Notes: generated by a model not told the origin, from the sequence alone. A stretch of 64,000 nucleotides of DNA from Mariannaea sp. PMI_226 (GCA_024336345.1 JANFOG010000001.1:5146001-5210000); one strand, 5' to 3'. Counted from the stretch's first letter, positions 42,888-54,483 are shown. Made by a program: numbers and translations.

Positions 42888-45550
42888 CTATGAAACATTA
42901 AATTTAGACCCTGTATGTAATGGAAGACTGGCGCTCCAAGATCCATGTTCACTGCCAACTTCATCATCAGTGTCGCTGGACTCGATACAAACACCGCCAT
43001 CTTCATCGTCAACATCTGTTTCCTGATTTCCCGAGCCTGAGTCCAATGAACGATTAGCTTCTAACGCGCCATCGTCTAACTCGCCCTCGTCTTCCACATA
43101 TTCCGACCAGTGACACATGTCTGAATGACATGGATGACCTTTGGAATCGCTTCTGTACGTTGCTTCATCCTCGTCCCAGTAGGGACACAGATCTTCGTAT
43201 TCTTTCCATATTATTTTGAACAAGCTGCGGGGGTATGTGCAAGTGTATTGTGCTGTCCGTGGATGGCGTTGACGGAAGTCGGACACCTGGTATCCGCAAG
43301 CAGCGAGGACAGCATCCCAAATGTCCCCCCAATAACTACCAATCCAGTTCCCCCAGTGATCACTGGAGAGTTTTTTCTCATATGCCGCTTCCGATACTGA
43401 AACGCCGCGCTTATCTACATGATGAACATTGGCTCCTGATTTGACAAGCAAAGCTAAAACTTTGAACTCTTCTACTAAACAATAGGGCCCCTGTGCTGAG
43501 AAGATAGCTCTATGAAGACATGACATGCCGTTCTTGTCAACTGCATGCACATTGGCGTTGCGCCGGAGCAACATAGAAATGCAGTCCAAAGAAAGTCCAT
43601 GCTCGTAGCCACCAATAATGTGAAGTAATGGCGTTGCTCCGTTCACAAGGGTTTCAATATTAATAAATGGCCATCCATGATTTAAGAAGACGGCTATTGA
43701 CTCCTGTATTCTAATTAATTCGATTTCCTAAGAATAGAAGTCAGACTTACTGCAGCATGGCCACTATCTAGCACGCCACGGAAAGCATGGTTCTCATAAC
43801 CACCTGAATCAAACCCTAGTAATGGGTCTGCTCCAGCCTCGAGTAGAACAGTCCGGCACTGGTTTATTCTTTGGAGCTCGTCTCTTTTTCCACTAATGGG
43901 TATCGCATAGCGTAGAGGAGTTCTTTATGCCACGAAGCGTTAACTTGAGACGGCAGTTGGCGGGATGAATCTGGACTCCTACATTGAAGATAAACCACAC
44001 ACAGTTTGCGTAAGATGATCGACGTCAAGACCGCTTTCGACTAAAAATTTGCAAATATCGGGTTGATCCATTGCGTGCTGGATAGGATTAATATGATTGT
44101 CATTTTCAGTGAAGCTGGGAAGGCACTTACAAACAATAACGACATCCCATCCTCATCGTGATCTCTGATGGATGCGTCCCCTTCTGCTAAACATTTCCGA
44201 AGCCCTTCCAGATTGCCTTTAAGGACAAATTCGAATACCTTCGCGTCGTTTGGCTGTATAGTATTCACACATATGCGAGGGATTGTCAGCAGATCACCAT
44301 ACATTCTCTCACTGTGGTGAAAGTCCACGACTAGCATGGTCTTGTGTATAGACTTTTTGGATGGGAAGAAAGCCAATGTTGCTGAAAAGTCTTCTGCCTC
44401 CTCTCCACTAAGGTTTCTACTATCGTCGCTTTCTCGTAATAGATGTTTCATTTTTCTGATAGAGAGCTGCAGTTGTCCAGTTCGTATATCAACTGTCCAC
44501 TGTTGCCGGCGGCTGTGTATGTTCTCGCCGCCAGGTCGTGTCTTTTGCACTATCCTCATGTCAGGCTCATCTTTTTATTCCCCAAGGGGCCAGTTACCAA
44601 CCTCTTCCATTCATAGAAAATCGGGACGAAGACATGAGATGGCGAGATATACGTTTCAAGTCCTGTGCTAGCTCGCCCCTGTGTAGGCTCTGGTCCTCGG
44701 TGCCTTCGCTGCAATACCGCAGTTCATCAGACTTAGCAAAGCAAGTGAGATTTTCAACCTTTTTGATGATTTCTTCGGCGTCATTAACCCTAATTATTCC
44801 TTTCCTGTTGCTGATAAGGAGGCACAATTCATTGATCGCGTCGTTTAACTGACTGCGGACATCTTGTGGATCTTCCGCCAAATTTTCAGATGGTTCGATC
44901 ACAGCAGGTCGACTGGTTGCCTGAACAGATATTTGGGCTTGGAGATCGCGAAGCATCTGCATCATAGTATCCATTCGGGCTTCTGAGTTAGGACAGCTAG
45001 CGATGTTATGACTAGGAGTCGCCCTCTGCGTGCCTTGCTGATTGGCGACATTGCTCTTGAGGGAGAGAATCTCGTCACGACATTCAACCAAGACGTCCCT
45101 ATGTTCTAGTCAGACATGGTCACTGTACCACTCATTATAGGTGCACTACCTCTGCAGAACAATCAACCTCAGTCCGAGAGCTGCAGAATGCCCGCTGAGA
45201 ACTTGGCGCATATGGTCGAGATCTGACTCGCTCAGTGCAGCTTTGATGCGCTTCCACATTTTCCCACCTCGACTTTCGGTTGGAGTGATGCGGAGCTTGG
45301 CCAGCTTGGCTGCGACTGAACCAACATCTTCAGCGCATTTCTTCAGTAGAAGCCTGCCGTCCGGGTCATTAAGACACTGCTTTTGCTGGATTTCTGTGAG
45401 AATGGACCGGAGTTGATCGACGCTGTTGGCTGCTAGCCTGATGTTTTGCGGTCCATCCTTTACAGACGAGAGCGTCTTGTAGATCTGCTGTAACGAATTA
45501 AGAATGCCGAAAAATGCGAGCACACTCGCCCCAGCACTCAAAGGATCCAT
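42888..45550 (-). CDS. HeLo-like/PigL_N N-terminal domain plus ankyrin repeats, no NACHT
   Basis: Six exons by hand: 45150-45550, 44598-45098, 44131-44554, 44001-44077, 43751-43922, 42888-43703, giving 796 aa in one frame with introns of 43-78 nt. The start MDPLSAGASVLAFFGILNSL and the following ~130 residues match the fungal N-terminal domain of STAND proteins (PigL_N, HeLo-like), a helical signalling or membrane-acting module. A coiled-coil region follows (residues 135-270). Ankyrin repeats occupy the second half (DQPDICKFLVESGLDVDHLT; CRTVLLEAGADPLLG; CISMLLRRNANVHAVDKNGM; KVLALLVKSGANVHHVDKRG). The C-terminus is acidic and low complexity. No Walker A/B NTPase sits between them, unlike true NLRs. 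Likely an effector or adaptor in fungal self/non-self or stress signalling; unproven. The exon 4 donor is weak. Confidence 0.7.
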
Positions 45551-46194
45551 GATCGGGCCGTTGAAGACCTAATCTAGGGAGCACTTGGTGAGGTGGCGAC
45601 AAGGAGTTTGGGATTGCCGTGATGAAGGTAATGAGCTACCTTGCTTTTGACATGACCTGGATGCACTGCCTCGTCACGCCTGAGCTAACTGATTGGCCGG
45701 GGTTGAAAAGCAATAGACAAAACAATTGTCACCTAATTAAATATCCGGGGAAATCGTGCTCAGCCCAAGCCAAGACCGAACCCGTAGCTAGCTGGTCTCC
45801 GCAAAGAACGCCTAGCCGTGGGGGTCACATGCGTGATGGTAAGGTAATGCAAAAGATGAGTTGCCCTCCACAGCAGAGTTTGAGAGTGGCTAGAAGGCTT
45901 CTCTGTGAACAATTATACCCTTTTCAAGACTCTGTACTAGAGTATTGGCACACTGAAGCCTATTTGAGAAAAATGGGAGACGGTTACAGAGTACGGTAAG
46001 CTACGTTTGGATCCGAGACAAGATGTGAACGCAATGAGAATGATGGATAATCACACACTCATTTTCACTGGCGCAAATAGAAATGGACACACGTGGGTTA
46101 ACGCGATGATCATTTTGTGTACAGAGTAAGTGTGGAAAAGCTCTGCTGTATATAAGAGTATTTAGGTCCTTCAAATACAAACTCCCAACTCAAA
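45551..46194. other. Intergenic region between ankyrin and MFS genes
   Basis: Promoter of the HeLo-like/ankyrin gene and 3' end of the MFS gene. A 126-codon plus-strand frame at 45619-45999 has no protein character. Confidence 0.45.
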
Positions 46195-47781
46195 TTAATC
46201 CACCTGAATACCATGGAATACTCCAATGGCGAGCAAGTAGCAAGCGCCACTGACAAAGTACGGCATCCCAAGTGCATAGCCTCCAAGTCCAATACCTCGT
46301 ACCCACAACATAGCCATTGTGGGTGCACCGAGAAGTGAGCCGACTGTTTTGACGAGCATGACGATTGAGAAGATGTGATTATCCGGATTGGATGCGTCGT
46401 CGTGACCCTTTCCGTGTGGTGGGGATACGGCCGGTGATTTGAGCAGTGAGAGCGTGAATATTGGCAGCGCTGACCCAAGTGCATAGACAAGTAAAGCTGG
46501 AACGAGCATCCATATCCTTGCGGCTACGGCGATGGCCAATGCACCGATAACTGAGACTATGAGGCACACATTCGCATATCGCACGTTTGCGCTGTCCCCT
46601 GATTCGGCCTGCAACGCTTGTCCTCTCGACGCCCGTCGGGACTGTAGAAATTTGGGGATGATGACTGTCAAAAGCGTAAAGTTGACGACAGCTTTTCCTG
46701 AGAGCAAATAACCTGCAGAAGCAAAGGTCCAGCTATATCTTTTGGAAATGTATTGAACAAGCAATTTGGTGTCTGAGCTCGCCAGTGAGGTGAGGAAGAA
46801 GCTGATCAGTAGCAGAGAAAAATTGCGCGGATGGCTGGTGACTATTGTTTGGAGGGTGCGGAAACGTTCAGCTGTAGACCGGAATAGAGAATCTTGCGCG
46901 TCTTGAGCCTTGATTATTGGCGAAGACAGAAGTGGTGCTGTCTGTTCTTCGTCTGATGAGTCGCTATCCAAGAGCCGTGCTGACTGTGGTAGCATATGAA
47001 CCAGAGGGACGGCAAGTACCAGCAGCAAGATGCCAAGGAAGAAGGGGAGCCAGAGCAGAATTGTCATGGTAGCTGAGGCCAAGGCCGGGCCGAGCAATGC
47101 CACGACGTAGGATATGGAGCTCATGTACCCAAAGTAAGTTGCTCGCAGGACGTGGTCATCGGTGAGATCAGATGCCAAGGCATACGTGATGGAGTTGAAG
47201 ACGCACTCGCCGCCGAGGACGGAGAGGCTCGGGCCGAGAATGAGGGCCTTGGTAGGCAAAGCCCAGTCGAAGTAGCCGACAATAATGGCCCAGGCCAACA
47301 TGAAGACGCGCGACAGCAGATTGAGACGGAGCACCAGCCGGCGACCCCATTTCTCCGCAAGAAACCCGAGGGGTATTGTCATGACGAAGTCTGCATCTGT
47401 CAGTAAACCTCGTTATCATCAGATGAAAGACGCCGACTTACCTCCTCCAATCCATATAGTTTCCATGACTCCCTGGATCCAACCAAGGCCCTTCTGGACG
47501 ACATCAATTTTGCACAGCTGCTCGTCAACATTGCCATCGGGCCCGATGACACTCGGGTCACTGCTCGCGTAGTAATCTCGACATAGCCGTCTCTCAATAG
47601 CCCTGTTCAGCGGGAGCTGATAGAGGCTCATAGAGAGATTGACTAGGAGCAGGAGGCCCAGAACCGGGACGATGGCATGCCGTCGCGTTTGACGCGGAGC
47701 TTGACAATGTCCAGAGCTAGCTTCCGAGTCCGCGCCAGTGCCATCGCCGCCATCGCGGGTGGCGCGGGCTCTGTTAGACAT
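46195..47781 (-). CDS. Major facilitator superfamily transporter
   Basis: Exons 47442-47781 and 46195-47390 joined by a 51-nt intron (GTAAGT donor, TACTGAC branch, ATGCAG acceptor), giving 511 aa. After a short hydrophilic N-terminus the first TM reads HAIVPVLGLLLLVNLSMSLY, then a loop with CRDYYA and a conserved Cys pair. The loop between TM2 and TM3 has the MFS signature-like PLGFLAEKWGRRLVLRLNLL (G-x-L-a-D/E-r-x-G-R-R). A central acidic cytosolic loop (LLDSDSSDEEQTAPLL) separates the two halves. Twelve TMs expected in the plasma or vacuolar membrane. It resembles fungal MFS proteins loosely akin to folate/haem-type carriers; the substrate cannot be assigned. Confidence 0.85.
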
Positions 47782-48659
47782 GGCCTACAGTTTGCTTTAT
47801 CTCTCTCGCTCAAGGCTGAGGGAGGTGACGCCTTTCTTCTTCTTCTCGCTGAGCCAGCGAGAAAATGTGAGCGACAAGCAAAGCAATGTAAGGATTGACC
47901 ATGAGGTGTGCCATCTTGCGTACTTACTGAGGATGCAAGGCGAGAGATGAGAATGAGTGGGGCGATAAGCGCCGTGTCTCGGCGCCTTTGCAGGTTTCTT
48001 CCGGCCGGTACAGTAGCATCCAACTCACGTCTCGCTCGCTTGCTTGAATGAGAGGGAAAAGGGAATCATACAGACTGCAACTGCAGTTAGATCGCAGGGT
48101 GACCAAGAGTTGATACAGAAATAATGCAACTAATATTCCTGATTTTTCGGTAAGGAACCCGAGTATTTTATAATGGTATGGGCTTCGAGCAGGAGACTAG
48201 ATAGTACTTTGAAATAGGCACTACAATCTTCCTGTTGAGAGTGGACGCTTTGGACCACTTCTACAACTGTTGAACAAAGCATCCAATTAGGTCTCGGCTC
48301 AGACATTACAAACGAACCGATCAATATCGAGAAGCAAGAAGTCTTTGTCGAACATATGGCCTTGTTAGCTTTTGTCCAAATTTTTTTCAGTTAATTTTTT
48401 AATTTTATTTCATCGAAAGTAGTCATGTAAACATTTACTATCTCGTAAAATGGGATGGATTTGACGAAGGCACCGACTTGGCCTCAGTCGCTTCAATGGT
48501 ATTTCCCTAATAAAGACCCCAATATTTGCATTACAGTATCTCAAAACCAACAACGCACGCATCTTCGAATAGCCGCTCTCAGACAAAAAATGATATGAGG
48601 TATTTCGGACCAGAGAGAAGAAGGGGAGAAAATAAAAAGGGCCTAACATAGTCAAGTCT
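47782..48659. other. Intergenic region upstream of the MFS gene
   Basis: MFS promoter/leader (C/T-rich on the minus strand near the ATG) and AT-rich 3' region of the cysteine-rich gene. No other gene. Confidence 0.45.
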
Positions 48660-49118
48660 TCAAAGACAAATGCCGCCGCAGTCTGCGCCACCCTTTGAGG
48701 TATCACACCCATCGTCTGGCTGATCGTAGCAGAATAACCCCTCAGGACACTGAGATCCAATAAATCCGCCACAAGGAGGTGGGCTTTTCGGAACACAGAC
48801 TTTTGGTGTTTCGGTATCATCCGCGGCGGGCTTGGGAAGACGGGGATCGTACACACAGTGGGAGTCTTCAGGGCAACCCTCAGATTCTGTCTCGCAGTCG
48901 CTGCAAACTGGATACTCATTCTTCCACTGGCATTTGCCCGGGCAAGCGTCGATGCTGTCGCACTTAATCTTTGGGTTGACACAGTTCTGGTCGTCGAGGC
49001 AGGAGGCCATATTGAAGCCGCAAGCAAGTCCAATTGTCGACGTGGTAGGAACTGTCTGTGCCATAGGCAGCTGGAGGAGACCGAGAGAGGCCAGCGTGAG
49101 ACAGATTTGGAGGAGCAT
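48660..49118 (-). CDS. Small secreted cysteine-rich protein
   Basis: 152 aa, single exon. The first ~20 residues (MLLQICLTLASLGLLQLPMA) are a signal peptide with likely cleavage before QTVP. The mature part has 17 Cys in ~132 residues. The C-terminal third has the pattern PCGGFIGSQCPEGLFCYD, then a DxxDGCD stretch and GGADCGGICL, a recurrent module of fungal secreted proteins (C-G-G-x-x-G-x-x-C-P-x-G ... C-G-G-I-C). No catalytic residues are apparent; extracellular, function unknown. A TATAAA lies ~105 bp upstream. Candidate for a role at a host or microbial interface, by class only. Confidence 0.8.
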   Translation of the reverse strand: MLLQICLTLASLGLLQLPMAQTVPTTSTIGLACGFNMASCLDDQNCVNPKIKCDSIDACPGKCQWKNEYPVCSDCETESEGCPEDSHCVYDPRLPKPAADDTETPKVCVPKSPPPCGGFIGSQCPEGLFCYDQPDDGCDTSKGGADCGGICL

Positions 49119-51908
49119 GGTGAATTAATTATTGAACTGAGACGATGGTTGCTTGATCGAAAGTGTAGTGATGAAGAATTGGCAAAATAAATAGAAGCTC
49201 GATCGTGAGCGGAAACGAGATGGTTTATAGGTATCGTTATGATGTAGATTGGATTGGCTTATACGGGAAGATCCCCCTTATATTTATCGACGACCCCGCT
49301 CGCTTGACAGAACAGACCAGCTCAATGGCTTCAATTCGTGTGGTAAGGATGCTAAGTACGGTGGAAAAGATCTGAAACGTGGCTAGAGGTGCTGGGATAA
49401 TGAAATAATAAATATTATGGACTTTTGTCTGTTTCCTTGTTTTTGTCTCATCATTTTAAAGTAGAGAGACCCACAATTGCTTTAATTTCACTCCATAGCC
49501 TTCTTCCTTTACGAAGATCGTATTTGTTTACGACGCCTATCTCAACTTACCGAACTAAAGTACTACCATGTACAGCAGAACATATTCCCCAAAACAGAAA
49601 GTGGCTTTTCTAGAAGCCATTATTTAATTAATATGCCCTCCTTGTAAGGGGAGAAAGTTGGATTTTCTGCCCACGGGGCTCATACTCAGAGCTGTCAATA
49701 CCCAAAACATACAAGCACAATGAATGAATGGTTCTAGTAAATCTATGACATAAACGCACCATACGCCACAAACACTGCGCCATGCACAATCTTGACATGA
49801 TGCATACCTAGGTAGCAAGGGTAGGGACTGAGTATCAAAGTTGGCTGGTCGGCCGCCATCATTCCAGCAATCAAACCCAACGGTCAAACTTTCAAGACAG
49901 GTCGGTTACCGATGAAACGCTAGATATCATTAGTTCTAGTATGATAGATATCAAGTGCATCCAGTAGGAGTCAATACATAAGGTAGGTACAATACGTTGG
50001 GCTCGTTTGTTAGGGAAACCCTCGAGATGATGTGAATCAAAGTGACTGGAATGCGCCCACTCCCCTTCAGCTGTAAGCAACAATCAATAAATAAACCGTC
50101 CAAACAATAGTACCAGCTGCTCTTGCACTTATGTCATATATTGATGGAGACTCTAATTATAGCCAACATCTTGAAGAAGAATGATCGTAACTGCGCTAAC
50201 CTGGGAAAGTGATTTTAGCACGCTTATTAGGCTCGGCCAAAGTTGACATCCGTCCTATACCGGTAGTTGTAAATCCAGGACCCATAACGGAGGTTCTCTT
50301 TTGGTCAGCATGCAACGCAATGAATTTCATATTTGAAGGATGCGAGAGCCCATGTCTCTCCTCTTCCTCACTCCAAAGATACAGTCTGGTATATCTCATC
50401 AACGTTGGTGCTCAACACAGTAATCAGTGACGGGCCAAGTATCGTTGCTTAACCCTTAACGACCTATCTACAGACTATGTGTGTCTTATACGTAGTTGAG
50501 TTGGATTACCCAAACTTGAGACATCCATATTGTTTATTCTACTGCTTCGGGCAGAGCTGTGTAATGGAGAGGAGCATGACCATGTCCGCCTCAACTAGGC
50601 ACTAAGCTAGAAAAAACCGAGTCGAGTCGGGTTCGTTTGCTTTCTTGGTTGGCCATAACTTATCGAGGTTTGAACAGGGTTGGGGGACATCTGCTTGAGA
50701 TCAGCAAAGACACGATGTGCTAGGGGTCAACTAGTAACTGTTCTCCGTTTTGAAATAGCTACTAGGTGAGTGGTTGCATATTTACGCTACCCCTTCTAAA
50801 CGGGTGATCACTATGCAAGGAAGGATAAAAAAATTAACCATGTACATCTCTGTATATCGTACATTACTATCAGATGAAGAGAGAGTCATAGGGCTGATAT
50901 CCAGTTATCTGACCTTCGACAACACCCTGTAACTCAAATTTTCTTTGGTTTGGTGACGCAATTCCATGAGGCAGAGTGGAACCTCTCCGTGTGTTGGAGT
51001 CGAGGTCATCTACGCAAGTCACTTGACGCATCTAACGGGCGTGGCTTTTCGCGTGTCTCAGTAGTCTAGGAGTAAAGCCAGCATGCATAAGATGCACAGG
51101 GACACTTCCGTCTTAGTGACGAGGGTTGCGAAAACAGGTCTTACTAGTGGACTGAGCCCCAGCATGTAATTCACAGCATTTTTACACGCTAATCAGTCCT
51201 TGTTTAATCATTGGTGATCAGATTTGACGAAACCAGGTTCAAGGGGAAGCTTGATTGCACTTGACCTGGCCGAGGTCTGCCCAGTAGAAACGATCTAATT
51301 CACACCTACGTGACTATGCATCTTGTGGTACCAACGGGCGGCGAAACAAACCTCATGGCTGAGCATCCCTGTCATCTCCACCATCGCTTTGACTTTTGTC
51401 AATTGCCAGTTGCCATAGATTGTACATTCTTACTGCTAAAGACAGTAGTGTTCCCAAGTGCACGGGGAATAACAGTTGTCTTGTTCCCCTTTCAGTGTGC
51501 ACATTTTAAGACGATGTAAGATGTACATGCAAAGCGGTGGCTAGTCGTTCAGCTCTGTGGCGTCTGCCGTGTTCCCTAGCCTATCATCTGGTCTGTTTTG
51601 TGAGCTAGTATTCGTTATGGCTACGATTGTCTCGGATTCCGACGCTATTTCACGTCGATCTTCGTAGATCCTTTCCTCAACAGTGAGAACGCGGGACAGG
51701 TCATAGGCTCTGGATTGACCAGCATTGAGCGGGAGGGGCCGCTGAAATGGCGGGATGAGCTTCGTACATCAATATAAACCTCCATTTTTTGTCTCTCCGA
51801 GCGCACATTTACCGGTCTGTGTGTTCCAGAGGTCCTTCTCGATTCTGATGCCCCTGGCTCATCCACTTCTCCTCTTTTCCTTCTCCTCGAGGTGCGGCCA
51901 AGATCAAG
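49119..51908. other. 2.8-kb intergenic region without a gene
   Basis: Promoter of the cysteine-rich gene on the left, SLATT promoter (C/T-rich, 51800-51895) on the right. Between them only short frames. A perfect TACCTAGGTA palindrome at 49806-49815. Confidence 0.45.
49224..49229 (-). promoter_or_regulatory. TATA box of the cysteine-rich secreted protein gene
   Basis: TATAAA on the minus strand about 105 bp before the ATG at 49118. Confidence 0.5.
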
Positions 51909-52736
51909 ATGCCAACTCGTCAAAATTCTAGCGGGATGCTGAGGCGCATCCTGACCGGGCTTGACAGGGAAGAGCAGGGTTATCCTCCAGACCGGACCAA
52001 CAGCACCATGGAAAGCAACACAAAGGTGCTCACGGTGGAGACGACAGATGCGACTGCTCTCGTACCCCCAGAGGACAAGTTGCTCACCTTTCGCTCGCTG
52101 ACGGGCATTGATACTGTTCCAGCCCTGACGGCTTCCGGCCACTCTGCTCGCACCGCGCCCAATATTGGCATTTACACGCGTGTCGTACGGGCTGAAAAGA
52201 AAGCCGCCTCAAGCCACTCGCGATTCAGCATCCTCATAAACGTCTGCCTCGGGCTTCAGGTTGTCGTCGCAGCAAGTCTTACCGCGCTTGGAGCGGCAAA
52301 GGGATCACACAAGGCCATCACCGCGTTTGGCGCCATCAACACCATCGTCGCGGGCATCCTCACATACCTCAAAGGCTCAGGCCTGCCGGGCAAATACAAG
52401 TTCCACGAGGAGGAATGGAAGCGACTCCGAGAACATATTGAACAGAGAGAGCGCGAGTTCTGTCTGGCGAACTGCAATCTGGACGTGCAGGAGGAGATAT
52501 ACATCGTGGAGGACATGTACCAGCGAGTCAAGGCGCGACTCGAGGGGAGTCATAGTTCCCCCGGCCCGCAGAGTGAGGGCCCTGGACCGCGACATGAAGA
52601 TCGGGCACATAAAACATTGTCGACGCTGCCTTCAGCAAGATTTACTATGAGGCATTCGGAGGTTTTGCCTCCAATATCACCTATTTCTCCGAGCAGACAT
52701 GACAAGCTTCCAAGCACTGGAATAGAAAAGATGTGA
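51909..52736 (+). CDS. SLATT_fungal two-transmembrane domain protein
   Basis: Single exon, 275 aa. The first ~100 residues are polar. Then two hydrophobic segments (FSILINVCLGLQVVVAASL, about 106-124, and ITAFGAINTIVAGILTYLKG, about 137-156) lead into GSGLPGKYKFHEEEWKRLRE. The TYLKGSGLP turn after the second TM is the hallmark of fungal SLATT (SMODS and SLOG-associating two-TM effector) proteins. A helical part (REHIEQREREFCLANCNLD) and a disordered tail follow. SLATT domains are predicted pore-forming effectors in bacterial nucleotide-signalled immunity; the fungal members are common but uncharacterised. It lies close to a tRNA gene and an RWD protein gene; no sensor domain is adjacent. Confidence 0.8.
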   Translation: MPTRQNSSGMLRRILTGLDREEQGYPPDRTNSTMESNTKVLTVETTDATALVPPEDKLLTFRSLTGIDTVPALTASGHSARTAPNIGIYTRVVRAEKKAASSHSRFSILINVCLGLQVVVAASLTALGAAKGSHKAITAFGAINTIVAGILTYLKGSGLPGKYKFHEEEWKRLREHIEQREREFCLANCNLDVQEEIYIVEDMYQRVKARLEGSHSSPGPQSEGPGPRHEDRAHKTLSTLPSARFTMRHSEVLPPISPISPSRHDKLPSTGIEKM

Positions 52737-53000
52737 CAAGAAGGGGGGTTACTACGAGCAAGAGAAGATAAGTAGCCTTGGGCTTTTTTCCTGTTGAGTC
52801 TGTTTGGGATATGCGAATACCTCACCTCACTTGTTTCGACCCTAAGCGCATATATTTTTTTTTATACCTGGAGGATAAGATTCTTTTTGTTTTCACGATA
52901 CTCGGATGTGGCTGGGACCGTTGAGTCTTTGGGAGCGTGCGTGTCTGTTAGCTTCTTAGTATTTACTTGTGCACACCAAAAGCATCAAATAAGAGATTGG

Positions 53001-53093
53001 GCCCGGCTAGCTCAATCGGAAGAGCGTGAGACTCTTACGAGTTACTCCGTCACAGACATCTCAAGGTTGTGGGTTCGAGCCCCACGTTGGGCT
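53001..53093 (+). tRNA. tRNA-Lys (anticodon CTT) with 20-nt intron
   Basis: Acceptor stem GCCCGGC pairs with GTTGGGC (two G-T pairs); D-arm GCTC/GAGC; anticodon stem TGAGA/TCTCA with loop C-T-C-T-T-A-A (anticodon at 53034-53036); T-arm GTGGG-TTCGAGC-CCCAC. The intron occupies 53038-53057, directly 3' of position 37, the canonical site for nuclear tRNA introns. Internal A box (TAGCTCAATCGG) and B box (GGTTCGAGCCC) are intact. Discriminator base T at 53093. Confidence 0.95.
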
Positions 53094-53553
53094 ATTCCTA
53101 TATAAATTAATTCTTTTTTTGCCCGTTAGACGGGTTGCTTGCATCTCCAATGCATTTCTTTTTATTTGCCACTCAACCTAGCCTGGGTTTGGGTTACTCG
53201 GCATCATGACAAAACAAGAGTATGCGGAAGACTAGCAGGCGTTGCAAATTTGGACGTATTAGACTTGCAGATATCAAACACATGTCATTCTTTACACGTG
53301 AACTTTCACAGGCCGTTATTCACCTTATTGATGGAGTATTTGGACAGTACTGTTCATCAACTTCTGTCTACCCAAACCGGTAAAATGTTAGACCGACAGC
53401 ATATCACCACGTGATTATTTTGGCGTCCGTTGAATTGACCGGGGTAGCTTTGATCACTATTTCGGCCATACGATAGACCCCGTCATGAGATTCACCAGAA
53501 AAGCTCAATATTCTCAATTCATATCTCCGGCAAAATAATTACAGCCAACTATT
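53094..53553. other. Intergenic, tRNA-Lys to RWD gene
   Basis: Pol III terminator, then promoter of the RWD gene. Nothing else recognised. Confidence 0.4.
53114..53120 (+). terminator. RNA polymerase III terminator (T7) of tRNA-Lys
   Basis: Run of seven T about 20 nt after the tRNA 3' end. Confidence 0.7.
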
Positions 53554-54483
53554 ATGTTGGCTGAAAAAGGAGGCTGCGATGTCCTACCACAGGAACTCAT
53601 GGTACTTCAGCTCGGTCAGATCGACCTGCTGATGGCGATGTATGAGTCGGACGACGCCATATCAATTGATACGGCATCTTCCGACTTACTTGAAGCAGTC
53701 AGAGCCTGGTGCGAGGGTGACCAAGCTATCGTGCCTGAACTCACACAGACATTTGTAGCCATGCTCCTAAATCTAGACATTTCCGATGTCGACGATCCAG
53801 CAGGCGGCACCAAGTCCCTGCAACTCAACTTATCCTTCCCATTAATACGTGGCAGCGGGACCTCAGGGGAGGAATCAATAGCACCGAGCACTGAGCCACC
53901 ACCGGTCAAAACAAGAATACAACAGCCGTCGTGGATGAGTAAAGGCGACGTGGCTCGCCTCACTGCGGGAATTCCCGACCTTGACATCTTGACTGTTATT
54001 GAACATATCAAGGAATCGGCAGAACAGCACCTGATAAGGTCAAGACATGTAGACGCATCGAACGGCCTGCCAAATACAGGTAGCGCAACAGTCCGTGTTT
54101 GGTTCTATTTCCCTTCAATCAGTACTCGGTCAAAACGGGATGACTTGGTAAACTACGCTCCCACGTATGGCTTGACGGGATTTCTTCTCGCTGGGAAACC
54201 GGGGATATTGTGTCTCGAGGGCGAGTCCACAGCTATCGACCAGTTTATGAAGTTTATCAAGACGGAGAGCTGGGGGGATATCCCGTCGCAGCATAAAAAA
54301 GTTAGTGAACGCTATCGAGAGGCTGGGCCAGATGTGAGACGGGCGTTTACGGATATGCAAGAAATTACGGATATGGTTGGCGAGAGACGAGGAGAGAGAG
54401 CAAATCGGAGCGATATGAAAGCATTAGAGACCTGGCTCAACGATAGTGGGTTGGGTGAGGCATTTGGGAAAGTCTTTATGTAG
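53554..54483 (+). CDS. RWD domain plus DUF1115 (Prp3 C-terminal-like) protein, RWDD2-like
   Basis: Single exon, 309 aa. The N-terminal region (ELMVLQLGQIDLLMAMYESD) is the first helix of an RWD fold, followed by LNLSFPLI. The second half has the DUF1115 pattern: VRVWFYFPSISTRSKRDDLV, YGLTGFLLAGKPGILCLEG, then the DQFMKFIKTESWGDIPSQHK segment. This matches proteins like vertebrate RWDD2 and Prp3 C-termini, a ferredoxin-like domain of unknown role. RWD domains mediate protein contacts (ubiquitin-conjugating enzymes, Gcn2-Gcn1). Cytosolic; no catalytic residues seen. The protein appears complete. Confidence 0.8.
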   Translation: MLAEKGGCDVLPQELMVLQLGQIDLLMAMYESDDAISIDTASSDLLEAVRAWCEGDQAIVPELTQTFVAMLLNLDISDVDDPAGGTKSLQLNLSFPLIRGSGTSGEESIAPSTEPPPVKTRIQQPSWMSKGDVARLTAGIPDLDILTVIEHIKESAEQHLIRSRHVDASNGLPNTGSATVRVWFYFPSISTRSKRDDLVNYAPTYGLTGFLLAGKPGILCLEGESTAIDQFMKFIKTESWGDIPSQHKKVSERYREAGPDVRRAFTDMQEITDMVGERRGERANRSDMKALETWLNDSGLGEAFGKVFM

